From Ursus arctos (lineage: Eukaryota > Chordata > Mammalia > Carnivora > Ursidae), in the NCBI RefSeq assembly GCF_023065955.2, contig NW_026622985.1:69739931-69803930 (forward strand): 64,000 bases of DNA, in the 5' to 3' direction. Position 1 is the first letter of the stretch. Each line of letters opens with the position of its first letter. The position numbers were made by a program, and so were the translations under genes. Shown here piece by piece: positions 12,066 through 23,700 of this stretch. A model generated the notes under the pieces. It saw only the letters and a list, made by a program, of their open reading frames with translations, made no database searches and was not told the origin of the DNA.

Positions 12066-12300
12066 CTAGGTCAAATAGTGTCCCTCCAAAATTCATATCC
12101 ACCTGAAACCTCAGAATATGACCTTATTTGGAAATGGGATTTTTGCAGCTATAATTAGTTAGCATGAAGTCATACTGGATTAGGGTGGGCCCTAACTTCA
12201 ATGACTGGTCTCTTCATAAGAGAAAGAAAAGGGAGATTCAGACTTAGACACACACACAGAACATTCCTCAGGAAGTGCTCACGAGAACTCTATTTCCTGA
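12066..12300 (+). repeat. MLT1-like (ERVL-MaLR) LTR fragment, opposite orientation
   Basis: The text 'gtccctccaaaattcatatc', 'aacctcagaatatgacctta', 'tactggattagggtgggccc' and 'tcttcataagagaaa' is the sense-strand counterpart of the elements at 1100 and 44105. It lies head to head with the fragment at 11740-12055. Confidence 0.65.
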
Positions 12301-13300
12301 GTTCTATGTTGATACAGTTTGTGCTCTTTAAACTTGAAAGTCACTTCATATAAAATCCTTGGCTCACACTATCTTTCTTGAATATCTTTAATATGTTACT
12401 CTTTCTTCTGATCTAGATTACTGTAGAAGAATTCTGATGATAATATAGTTTTCTTCTTCTTATAAGTCGTGTATTTTTTAAAACTAGATATCCAAAGGAC
12501 TTTTTCCCCCTCGTCTTCAAAGTCCAGTAATTTAACAAAAATATGTCCTGGTTTTGGTTATTTTGACTCAATTTAGGGACGTAGTATGATCTCAGTATCT
12601 AGTTCCAAATATATATTTTTGAACTCAAGAAAGTTTTCTTGAATTATAGTTTTTAGTATTTGTTCCTCTGATTTGATTTTCTTCGTCAGGGACTCCTTCC
12701 TTTCATATGTCCATCGTTTTATCCTATTTTTAATATTTGATACTGTCTCTAGAATATTTTCTCTTTTTTCCTTTATTTCCTTTTGATTTTTTAGGACAAA
12801 AAACTTCTTTTTTTACCTATTTTTCTCAGGCACCATCAGTTTTGCCCTTATATTCCTTTTCATTTAGTCCTCATTTTTGTAATATTGTTTTCTTCATTTC
12901 TAATTCCTTTCTGAGTTCTATCACCTCTTTTCTGAGTTTTTCTAATTCTGCTTTGTGTGGTTTTTTTCTCCTGACGTGTTAACTTTTTAAAGTCTTTAAT
13001 TTGTTTTGAAATAATCGCTTACAGTTTTGTTTTGTTTTGTGGACACATCTTTCTGATGTTCTTTCATTGTCTATAGGGAAATCATTCTGCTCCATTTTCT
13101 CTTTTTTCTTATAATAACTTTGTATTTAATTTGACCTTGATAATTTACTATTGCTCCTTTTTATGTGATATTTATTTTCCCAAACTTTTACAAACAGACA
13201 ATTTTCAGAAAATTGTGCCCCAATTCAGAGAGCTCCATCTTTCCTTGTTTTTATGAAGTGTTAAAAATACAGCAGTGCTTTTGGGATTTCCTGATGCTGT
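12301..13300. other. T-rich stretch, possibly an old LINE
   Basis: The long run of pyrimidine-rich text (for example 'ctgatttgattttcttcgtcag' and 'tcctcatttttgtaatatt') has the feel of an antisense old L1, but I cannot place it. The open frame at 12737 is a by-product of this composition. Confidence 0.35.
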
Positions 13301-13304
13301 TCCC

Positions 13305-13440
13305 TCCCCAGCTGTTGAGCACTTAAAATATGGCTAGTGTGACTGAGGAGCTGAATTTTAAATTTTAATTTATGCTAATTACATTAATTGACATTTAGAT
13401 AATGACATGTGGTCATGAGGCTACCATGTTAGAGAGTGCT
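13305..13440. mobile_element. MER5-like hAT (Charlie) DNA transposon remnant
   Basis: The sequence 'cacttaaaatatggctagtgtgac' through 'atgtggtcatgaggctacc' resembles the end of MER5-type elements, which carry AAATGTGGCTAGT and ACATGTGGCTAGTGGCTACC. Confidence 0.6.
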
Positions 13441-14689
13441 CCTTTAGCCTTTCACTTTTCAATATCTGATCTGCCCCATCCTACTCAATTTTGATTTTCC
13501 CCAGTACAGTTTCTTATTGTAGGTCTTTCTACAAGGGAGTCCTAGAGGGTCAGTGTTGAAATATCATGAGGGTGAGATTGCTTCAGCCCCTTTAATCATT
13601 CTTACTGTGTCAATTGCTGTTATAAAAGGCCAGCCACGTTTTAAAATGAATAATTGTAAAAAAATAAAATAAAATGAATAAGTGGAGAAAACCTTGAGTT
13701 CTTCTGTCCATCAGACACCACCCTATTGCTTCCCTCACTCCCCCAAGAAAATTGTTTACACATACATGTCTTGTGGCTCTTGGTGGTTTGTCCTCATGGC
13801 CTGTATTTTGGGGATTTATGCAGATACCTTGACACCTAGTTTCATTGCAAAGTTTGCCCATGGGCTTTTGGTTTTGCTAACTAGTTAATTTGTTTTTTGT
13901 TTTGTTTTATTTTTTAATGTGGTTTTCAGAAAGATTGAAAATTACACTGTCACTGTCCCATCTTCCTAAAATGCTTTGAATAACATTTTTAAATAAGGTT
14001 TTTCCATTAAGAAATATGTCATGCTCATCATGGAATTTTTTTTAAAGGAAGGAAGGAATCCCCATGGACCCACCAATCAAAGACAAACCACTACTGACAT
14101 TTTAGTGTATTTTCCTCGTGTTCCTTTTCTGTGCAAAGTATTTTTGCATAGTTGTGAGCATAGTGTATATATAATTCTATATTTTATTTTGTTACCATAT
14201 CATAATAATTGTTCACTATTACAAAAATTCTTAAGTATTATCATTTAGAAACTATAATAAATCTATCATATGGATCATCCATTATTAACTTAGCCAATGC
14301 TCAATGTTTGGTCAATTTAAAAAATTTTACAGGTGAGAGTTTGCTCTGATATGTGTTGGTATATATGTTGGTATATATGCTGGTTTATCCCTACAGAACA
14401 ATGTGTAATCCTATACAAGCTGCTTATGAGCAATAATAGCTATATCAGCAGCACAGGAATTCCTCTAACATGTGTTAATAAATGATTAACATTTCTAAAG
14501 AGAACTTCTGGGACAACATCACTAATTGAGGAGAGAGGTGTAATCATCTGTGTCTTGAAATTTTACCTCACTTGTGTAGAAAACTTTCCTTTCCCTAGTG
14601 GTTATAGTATGTTTACTAGGTGTACTTGTTTATATGTATATGTGTGTATGTATGTATGCCTATGTCTTTATAATCAGCCATCTGAATCT
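13441..14689. other. Intergenic stretch, nothing firm
   Basis: AT-rich DNA. Small local repeats (ttggtatatatg units near 14355-14385, gtatgtatgtat near 14646) are visible. No coding exon or clear transposon. Confidence 0.55.
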
Positions 14690-15670
14690 CTACCCCACAT
14701 CTTTCTTTGGATCACCAGACACTCCAACTGCCCTCAAAAAATCCACATACAAAATTCCCATTATCTTCCTCAATCTTCCTTTTCTACTCTTCCTTACCTT
14801 ATTGAGTGAGTTAGATCTACCCTACCATACCATTCACCCCAAATGGATTCCTAAGAGTCATTCTAGACTCCTTATCTTCCCTCCTTTCAAACCAATCAAT
14901 TCCAATATTCTCTACCTCCTTAATATCATTGATTACCCTTTCTAATTCTCCATACCTTTTGCTACTGCCTTGCTTTGGCCCTCATCCTATTTCAAGCATT
15001 TCCCAAGTTTGCCAATGATTTTCTTTTTATTAAATCTAATAGGGATTCAACCCTCCTCTACAATTTGACATTGCTGACTAATTCCTTCTTGAATTTCCTC
15101 TCCTGGTTGCTAGAACTCTACTTGAAATTTTTTTCTTACACTCTAATTGGCTCTCATCTCCCTTCTGTACTTCTCTTACTCAGCTTTGCTCAATTGTAGT
15201 CATTGATACTCTCTTTTATTTTGCCATCTCCCATGCTGATCTTACTCTATCCATGGCTTTCAGTGATTTAACTATGTAGGCTGTAGAGTCCTAAATCACC
15301 ATTTCAGTCCAGCTCTCATCTCTAAGATTTCTATTTGGATACTTTGCTTCATATCCCAACCTCAAACCCCAATATATTCAGAACTGAACCCTTTATCTCC
15401 ACCAGCCCCCAAAGAAAGCACAAGGAAACAAAACCCTGCCCTTCATCATATATTGTCTTTTCCTGAACCATCTACATAAGTTGATCAAACCAGAAACATG
15501 TGTGCTGTTTTCTACTCATTTTTTTTCTGTCATCAATTACATTTAGTCAAGAGTGCCAGTTCTAACTCTTTAATATCTCTCTAGCTTAACACTTGATTTG
15601 CTAAATGAAGACTCATAATTTAATCCTCCTAACTTACTGCTTATCCACTTCTGTTTTAGCTTCCATAATA
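14690..15670 (+). mobile_element. L2 LINE fossil (ORF2 region)
   Basis: The pyrimidine-rich sense text follows the order of L2 ORF2: 'gattcaaccctcctctacaa' with 'tgacattgctgactaattcc', 'tcctctcctggttgctag', 'ctcccatgctgatcttac' and 'gttctaactctttaatatctc'. It is heavily mutated, and its open frames are remnants. Confidence 0.6.
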
Positions 15671-17195
15671 TTGGCACAGTAGATTCCAGGTAGAAATCAA
15701 CTTCCATCCTTGCTAATGATACAAAGATAAAATGAGGCTGGGAGGGCTGGGAAGAGAGGGAGAAGGCAGCATTTGGTGGTTGGAAAAAAAAACGTCTCCA
15801 GATCTTTTTCTTAGTGTCATCTCCAAAATCCCACCAAATAAGCCAAAATTTATGTCATGACATTTGTTTGATGCCTTATTTAAACTGTTTTATTGGACAT
15901 TTTCCATCTCTTAAGCTCCCTGAAAGAGACAAATTCCCTTGTCATAGTTAAGCCTTCTGTTCACTTTGTAGGGGCCCAAATATTTTAGGATGATTTGGGA
16001 AAATGGGATGGGAAAGTTTTACTTCAACTGAGTTAGAACAAAAAAGTCATGATCCATTTTGGTCATTCCATTTTTAGTTTATTAATAGGATGATGAAAAC
16101 ATGCACATTATAAATCAATGCTCTGTTGAATGATGTTAACAAAGAGCCAAGTGAGCAAAGGGTTGAAAGTGTTGACTAGCATGAGTTTTGGCTGCTTTCA
16201 GTTACTAAATTTTCAGAGGTAAAGGAAGAGACATCTGTACCCAGATATCCACATTTGTGGGGAATTTCTTTTTAAAAATAGATGCCAGATTAGGTCACCT
16301 CGTCTGTGCATTATAATTTTTTGTCATTACCACAAACTGAAAAAGGAATGGACTCTTTTCTTTCTTCTCTTTTACTTAGTCAATATATTGTGTCTGTGTT
16401 TCCAAACATGCTGGAGGCATTGCTTAGATTCATGAGCACTAGCTCTGCCCCCAAGACACTAAGAAATTGGACAGATCCCCACACCTCTGGGGTCCTCAGT
16501 TCCCAGGAAAATGAGAAAGCTAGACTCAGTAATCTCTAGGATCCCTTCCAGACCCACCAATCTGATGGTATTCATTGTAATCACTCTGGAATGAGGCCAT
16601 GAAATGAATCCTAGCTCTGGTGCGCTAGTGCTGCTTGTTATATCTATGAAACTTCATCAAGGCAAGGGAGCAGCAGGGACACCATTTCATGTAGCACGGA
16701 CAAAGGACAAGCCTCTACTTCCTAAGGAATGATACAACCTGTCTCTGAAGGGATTCACATCATGCCTGTTTTTGAACAACTAAATGCTCAGAAAACATGT
16801 ATAATCTTGTTTATAGACATTAAGTCTATGAGATGAGGTTCTTTGCCAATGTTTGGGATTATGTAGAAAAGCATCTGAGAAACGGCCGCCTCTACAACGC
16901 AATAGTGAAACTGGGGTGCAATGCCCATCATAGAAATTCCTCAGTCTTCACAATCTCATGTCTTTCTCTTTGCTCTGAAAATAAGCCAAGAAGCTAAGTA
17001 GTGAGATAAGTACTCTCTAGCACACATATCTAAGGTCCCAGGCAAACACAGGTACAAGCTGCCAGAATGAAATGGGGTCTTCCTCATCTTCAGCTGGAGG
17101 CTGGGTGGGCCTCAATTTCTTCTCTAGAGGATCTGCAGAAGCACAGTCCATCTACCGAGACCAGGTCTGGGTTACCGGAACGAGACTCCACCCCT
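15671..17195. other. DNA immediately upstream of the TES CpG island
   Basis: Mostly unassigned. A MIR-like or MIR3-like fragment is possible at 16425-16565 ('cagttcccaggaaaatgagaa', 'aatctctaggatcccttccag'). Nothing else is recognised. Proximal enhancers could lie here but cannot be identified. Confidence 0.55.
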
Positions 17196-17760
17196 CACCT
17201 TGCCTGCGGCCAGCTGGGGCCGCGAAGGTGCGTGCGGCGCTCAGTGATTGGCGGCTGGCCGGCGCTGCCCCGCTGCCATTGGCTGCCTGGGCCTCTTTGT
17301 TCCCGGGTCCCCGCTGCAGGCTGGCTGCGGCGGACTGGGCGGCGGAAGTTTGACGGCGCCGGGCGAGTGGCTCCGGCAGCGGCGCTGGAGTCCCCGCAGG
17401 TCCTCCCCCAGTACCCGCAGCGAAGCCGGAGGCCAGGCGATCCTGGGCGTGAGATCCTGGACGGGAGGAGGAACTCCTTTGACACACAAACATGGACCTG
17501 GAGGCCAAAGTGAAGAAGGTAGGAGGGCGCGGGCGGCGGGCAGCAGCCGCTTCACCTGCGCGGGACGCCGCCCCCTGGCTGCTGGCGGCCGGTGGGGCGC
17601 ACGGGACGCCCGGCGCGAGCCGGCTCCGGGTCTCCGGTCCCGCTGACCCAGGTACCCGCCTCTCCCGGTAGAGAGGGTACCTGGCAGCCCCGCTAATTCC
17701 TGAAATCCGGGAGCGACGGAGTGTCGGGCGCGAGAGCGAGAGCGGGCGCGGGACATTTCT
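17196..17760 (+). promoter_or_regulatory. TES: CpG island and TATA-less TES promoter
   Basis: A sharp switch from AT-rich DNA to dense CG dinucleotides begins near 17196 and fades near 17760. The coding start at 17492 lies inside. Upstream of it are two inverted CCAAT boxes (ATTGG at 17247-17251 and 17278-17282, 31 bp apart), a GC box GGGCGG at 17337-17342 and an ETS-type CGGAAGT at 17343-17349. No TATA box is seen at a suitable distance. Transcription probably starts around 17345-17400, leaving a 5' UTR of roughly 100-150 nt. This is the pattern of a broadly expressed gene. TES is known to be silenced by promoter CpG methylation in human tumours. Confidence 0.85.
17492..17518 (+). CDS. TES: TES coding exon 1 (residues 1-9)
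   Basis: Only nine codons, MDLEAKVKK, end in AAG followed by the donor gtagga at 17519. The intron is in phase 0. There is no ATG between the likely transcription start (about 17345) and this ATG, so it should be the first AUG of the mRNA. The context caaacATGG has the favourable A at -3 and G at +4. The exon lies inside the CpG island, so overlapping open frames on both strands there are composition effects. It is followed by a 24,103-bp first intron. Confidence 0.95.
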
Positions 17761-20700
17761 CCCTGTCTAACCACGTCCAACGGTTGGGGTGTTTGAAACT
17801 TGCCTTAGTACGTTTCAGCTGCGCCTGTGCCTCCCCAAAAGAAAAGGATGAGGGCAGGGCGAGTTCGGGCGAGATCGTGACACTTCTTCTTCCTGTCTCA
17901 GGAAGTTCAACTTTATTAAGCCTTTGTGGTTTAGGAGCACTGATGTGACTTTGACAGCTCAGACCTCCTCCCCTCCCACCCTGGCTGCCTATGGCTCTCA
18001 AAAGTGAGTGCTGATTTAATGCACTTCCTCCGTACTCGCGGCTGGTGATAACGTGAAATGTGATTTTTTTTTTTTTCTTTTTGGTAATTCATTATTGACT
18101 TTCCATGCACTATCTCCCTCTTAGTGCTTTATCTCTCAAAGAAAACGTTCTTCCTCTTCGGCGGCTAGCCCCAAAGCGGCGATTGTCACTAGTGGTTTAG
18201 CGTCAAGAGACGTTTCCCTCCTGGCTGCCCCCCCGCACCCCCTCTGCCGCCTTCCCCCCCCCCCCCCCCCCCCCGGGCTTCAGGACCCACAGCCCTACCT
18301 GAGCTGCTCCCTCGTATGGGAGCCTCACGTCTCCTGGGAGAAAGGGGTGGGCACCAGACTGTGACTCAGAAGGAATGCTGATGTCACATTCCAGTGTTAA
18401 CATTCTTTGTGAAAGGTCTCATTCCAGGGAATTGCTCCTATTTACTTTGCGGTAAATTTGAGCTAGCTGTCCCTTATCAAATAGGGAAGGAAGTTTTGCA
18501 GAGAGAGAGAAAGAAGAAAAAAAAATAGAACCTAATTTTCTTCTCTTGCCCACTATGGTTGCCAGTATTGCTGTTATTTCATCTTCTAAAGACAGAGTTC
18601 TTGACTTGAGCATTAATTCTGTTTCATGCCCAGAATAGGATTTTTGAAAATGGATGCCTAATGCAAAATATTAGGTTAGGAAGCTGTTGAAACATAAACA
18701 CTTGCAGTAGAGAAACAGTTTATCATTTATGACTACAACCGGCACTCAAAAGGGAATCTAAGGACAGGAAAACATAATGTAAATTATAAGAGTAATATGA
18801 TTGCATTCTATTCTCTTCCCTTTTGGTTTCTTATTCTTGAGCTTTTAAATGACACAACATTTTTTGTTAATCTTTCTTGCCACTAGGAAAGCATTTTTTT
18901 TGCTGCTTAGTTAGCCTTCTGTTGCTGAACACTGCTTATTTTTTCAAGTCGGTAAGAGCTGCTTGATTTAATACCTGTCTAAAATTTGGGAGATCTTAAC
19001 TGTGCTTATAAATATTGATGCAAAAACTACTTTTTAAGAGTCAGCACCCTTTGGGGGAGGAAAGGATGAAAGGTGAAGCACAGAGGATTTTTTAGGGCAG
19101 TGAAACTATTCTGTATGCTACCTATGATGGTAGGTACTTGTTAGTATATATCTGTAAAAATGCATAGAATGAACAACACCAAGAATGAGCCCTAAAATAA
19201 ACTCTGGACTTTGGGGGATAATGATGTGTCAATGTAGGCTCATCAGTTGTAACAAAGGTCCCACTTTGGTGTGGGATATTGATACTGTGGGAGGATATGT
19301 GGGAGATAGGGGGGCAGGGAGTTATATGGGAACTCCATACCTTGTGCTCAGTTTTGCTGTGAACATAAAACTGCTCTGAAAAAGGAAGTGTACTTAAAGG
19401 GGGGGGAGACTCAACATTTAAAAGTGATTTTTGAAATTATTTGAGACAAAGAAGGAGTAATTCTGAGGGAGAAAGTCCAAAGTTAAGAATTAATGTCCTT
19501 ACAAGGGAAAAATTCCGACATTATTTATAAACAATTTCCTTAGTTTTAAAATGTGGGTTATGATTTTTAAAAAATGTCCTTGATATATGGTATAATTTTT
19601 CTCCTTCATCTCCCCTTTAGTTTATCTTTTCATCCAAGAATCTTATCCTTTTCTCTAATCCTCCTCCTCTCCTTCCTTTACCCCAGAGAAAAAGGATTCT
19701 ATAAAATAAATTTAAAGCTTTTACAATCCCATGACAGTAACAAATCCTTGTTTCACTACCTTGTCATTGCTGCTGATTCTCAGGGCAGAGTCCTCAACCA
19801 GTAAATTGGAAACTACTAAAAGACCTCCAAAATGTCCAATTTGACTGCCAACCATAACACTGTCTGTGCCTTTGTAGGACCCTTGACAGGCTTGATGTTC
19901 TATAGGTTTGACAAAAAGTTTCCCAGTACAAAAAGTTTGGAGATTCCAGGAATAGATTTTATAGTTTTAGCCATAATCTCAAAAAGAAACTTGCATTCCT
20001 TTTGGAAATTGTTTTCTAACACACTGGAAGAAGAAAACATTATAAGATTTTATCTCTGATCTACTCACAGAGCCTTCTCACCTTATTTTGGTAGCTAGTT
20101 TTCAAGTCTCCCTTCTTTTTGGCTTGGGTATACAAGTAAAGTAATAGTTTGAATGTACCTTTAAAAAAAGCCAGGTTAGAAGCTGGAACAAAGACATAAC
20201 CATTTAAATAAAACTGTTTTGGCATCAGTTTTAAGATACGTGGCATTCTTTTCCTTCTAAAACCCTTATACTCTTGATTTCATGACGAATTTCCCCAGGC
20301 AGATGAAAAATGTTACCTTTTTTCCCCATTAACATTTTGTGTAAAAAGAATTAAAGAGGATTGTCCTTATTCCATAACAACTTAGGCAGATGAAACTATT
20401 ATAGGATTCTTGGTTTATAAAAGGAGAACTTGGGTGTCCATATCATTTGCACAGATTTGGAGTAATTACCAGTTAAAACCCACCATCACAAAAACAAGGG
20501 ATTTTTATAATTAGATTTTGGTATATTTTGTTTTGTTTGAAGCAGGCGAGCTGTTGCTAGGACGTGAAGCTAGTTTGGTTATACAGAGTTTTTGTTTTAA
20601 TAATATTTTAGAGTGGAATTTGACTTTTATGTCTGTGCCCTGTCTTCTGAGTTATTTGTCTAGATATCTTCCTTATGTTTTTTGTCTCTTCATTATAATT

Positions 20701-23700
20701 GACTTTGTGTAATAGAGCCCATGTCTGCTTGGAAAAAACAATGGCCTTTGAGAAGCAGAAACAGAGTCTCATTTTGTGGTGAACGGTAAATCATGGCCCA
20801 CAGCCAGCTATTTTCCTCTTTCCTTTCTGTGTTACTCTCCCATGAGAATCACTTTTTTCCCTTTAAAAACATACCAGAGAGAAAGAAGTCCCATAATTTC
20901 CCTTAGGCTGCCTGGAATTACTGCAGAGCTTTTAATTTTACTCCTTATTCATTTCTCGCCTCCTTTCTAACCTTTGTCTTTTGATCCTTCCTAATGCCTT
21001 ACATATTTTTCCTAGGACTCTCTTCCTTGTTTCTTTAATTTTATTTTAAAAAGATGAGATGCACTTTTACAATTACAGGTCATGAAAAATCCCGTTTCTC
21101 AGCATCCAAACTTGTTTTAAAAGCTTCTGTCATTAGCCAGAGAAACACAGTGAAACCACGTGATTGCAGTTGGCAAGAGTACTGAACCAGAAAGATTATT
21201 TCCATTAGGAATTAGAACGATACTTTTCTCTTAGGTGGCCCTTGATTGAAGCAGAAAAGGCAAGTAAATGGTGACCTGGATGTTCAAATCTACAGTTGGA
21301 TTCTCGGCTTGAAGCCATTCTTGCTGCGAGAATCATTGGCAAAGCTGGGGGGTAATGGGAGGGCAAGGTACTGCCAGGGCTCTGCCTTAGAGCCAGTTAC
21401 TCTGTCTCTCAGAACAAGTACAGAAGAAAGTGAAGTGGTCCTCAGCTGGGCTTTTATCTCTGCTAACCCATGGGGTGATTCATTACATTAATTGGATATG
21501 AAAAGTCACTTTCTCTAACTGGCCCTGAATATTGGTTTGAATAGAACTGTAGTAGGTTTTCTATTGATTTTGTTCCTTTATGCTCTCCTGTGAAGTAGAG
21601 TTGGGGATTTATCTCTCTGCTGGCTGTTACTGTGTACCATCACCTCAACCCTTGACTTTGCTTTCTCATCTACAATACTAAATATTACTCATCCTTCAAG
21701 ACACTCCCCTCCTCCCCACCATGCCCTGTCCTCCAGGAAATCTTCTTGTTCCTAGCTAGATGCAATATCTGTTTCTTCTGAATTCCCAAACTGTGTTATC
21801 TGTAACTCTTAGGACATTCATTCCTTTCTCCCTCTAAATTATGATTTTCTTCTTACCTAGATTGCAAGCTCCTTGAGCAGTGAATTCCTATCCTATTTAT
21901 ACTTGTATAGTTTTGTTTGCTGTCCAAAGCAATCTTATGAAGTGGAACTTAGCCTCATTTTAAGGACAAAAGAAGCAGGCTTAGATAGGTTCTGGCAGTT
22001 TCAGATTAACCTAACTATGATCTTGAACCATAGTCTTCAGAACCATGCTTCTCCATCACTCCATCTAGCCCCTGAATCCTTTTACATCCTTGCCTTGTTT
22101 ACTAAATATATGTTAAATGAATTACCCTAATATAAAAAGAGAAATAACCTAAAGTGCATTTCAAAATTTTTGTTTTAAGGAATTATTTGGAGGAAGTGGT
22201 TTTTATTCCAATAAAATTACCATCCTACTGGTTTTCTATATTTTATTTATACTTTATCCGTGTTGTATAATTGCCCTTTAGTGTAAGTTCCCAGACGTTC
22301 TTTGGACAGAAACAAAGTCTAAATAAAGTAAACGTATTGTGAAAAGGGACTTCTCTCAGAGTCTTTTACAGGCAATGACATTTTACAAGCTCCAATAATA
22401 TTCTGGACCATAGCCTCTAGCATTCTTCCAACTTTCCAACTTTTGTTGGGAACAATGGTACTGCTGCCTCCTAGCTACTTAATATGGTCCTTGAACAATA
22501 GTGACCCTGCATTGGCTCTGTGCTTTGGGATATCAGTGACATCTGGAACTGTATTGAGGCACTCGTGGGTTGGCCTGTAGAAGAGTCTGTCTACCTGCTG
22601 AAGCCGAGTTGATAGAAAGCCTCATACATCGCATGATAGGCTAAATCTTTCTTTCCCCCAGTACCAAAGTGGTCAGAGTGCCACTGGAACAGCAGACCAG
22701 ATAGCTAAGAATAGCGCAGTTTAAAAAAGAAATTCATCAGTGCTGGGAGGAGAACTGGTTTTTGTTGTTGACATTATTGTTTTAAATTTCCCATTCTCGA
22801 TGTAAGAAGATCTATTAAGAAACAGTGGGAAACTACTGTTTGATCGACTATTTCGCAAGGCTCTCCCTGAGCTCTGGGATTATACCAGCCTTGTGAGCAT
22901 GGAATTCACTTCATGGACCATCAGAGAGCAACAAGGTTTACTCTGAGAGGCCTACTTAGTAGGAAGAGAATGATAAATTGGCAAAAGAGAACTACTTCTG
23001 ATGTTGTTTGTTCTGAGAACTATAAGTAGTAATACAGCTTGGCTCCATGCTAATTTGAATATAAGTTTTTTACAAACCATATTACCACAGTGTGTTCAGA
23101 AAATATAAAGGTCAGTAAGCCCCCAGTATATGTAAAGACCTGTCGTGTATGGAGAGATCTGTAGTATATCAACTTTCTCACTTCTATTTATCAGTATGAT
23201 GTTGATGACATCACTCTGAGCTGAGTTAGTAGATCTTGGTCCACTCTAGTTTTTGTGATGTTGGCCACTTTGGTTCTCAGTTTCCATATCTATAAAAATC
23301 AATAAGAGAACCAAGTGATTTCTAAGATTTCTTCAAACCCTGGGACTCTTTGACTTTGATAGATATTAATAGTAGTCTAACAAGTGTAATAGTCCCAAAG
23401 TGCTTAAAAATCACACAAGCCAAGAATATATAAATATGTGTGATTTTAATAAAATAGTATAGTGTGTAATGTTATGCAGTTCTGTGAATTCCATGAGGAA
23501 ACCTATAAACAGTTTTTAATAAATCTTAGCTATTTCCAACTTGTTTTTACTTAATTTACCTTTATAAGATTTGTGATGTACTTGAAGACATTAAGTTTAA
23601 TTACTTTAAATGTGTAGTATGAAGTTTCAAATGCATAATAAACTGCTCCATTAGCATAGGTCACATAATCCTAGGTGTGATATATCACTTTCCTTGGTAT

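Noticed and set aside
14598..14945. 115-codon and related plus-strand frames near 14.6-15.2 kb
   Set aside because: They fall in and beside an L2 fossil. The residual open frames do not keep an intact reverse transcriptase.
17067..17780. Several overlapping open frames of 90-179 codons on both strands at the TES promoter
   Set aside because: They arise from high GC content in the CpG island. None is in frame with the TES start, and none resembles a known protein.
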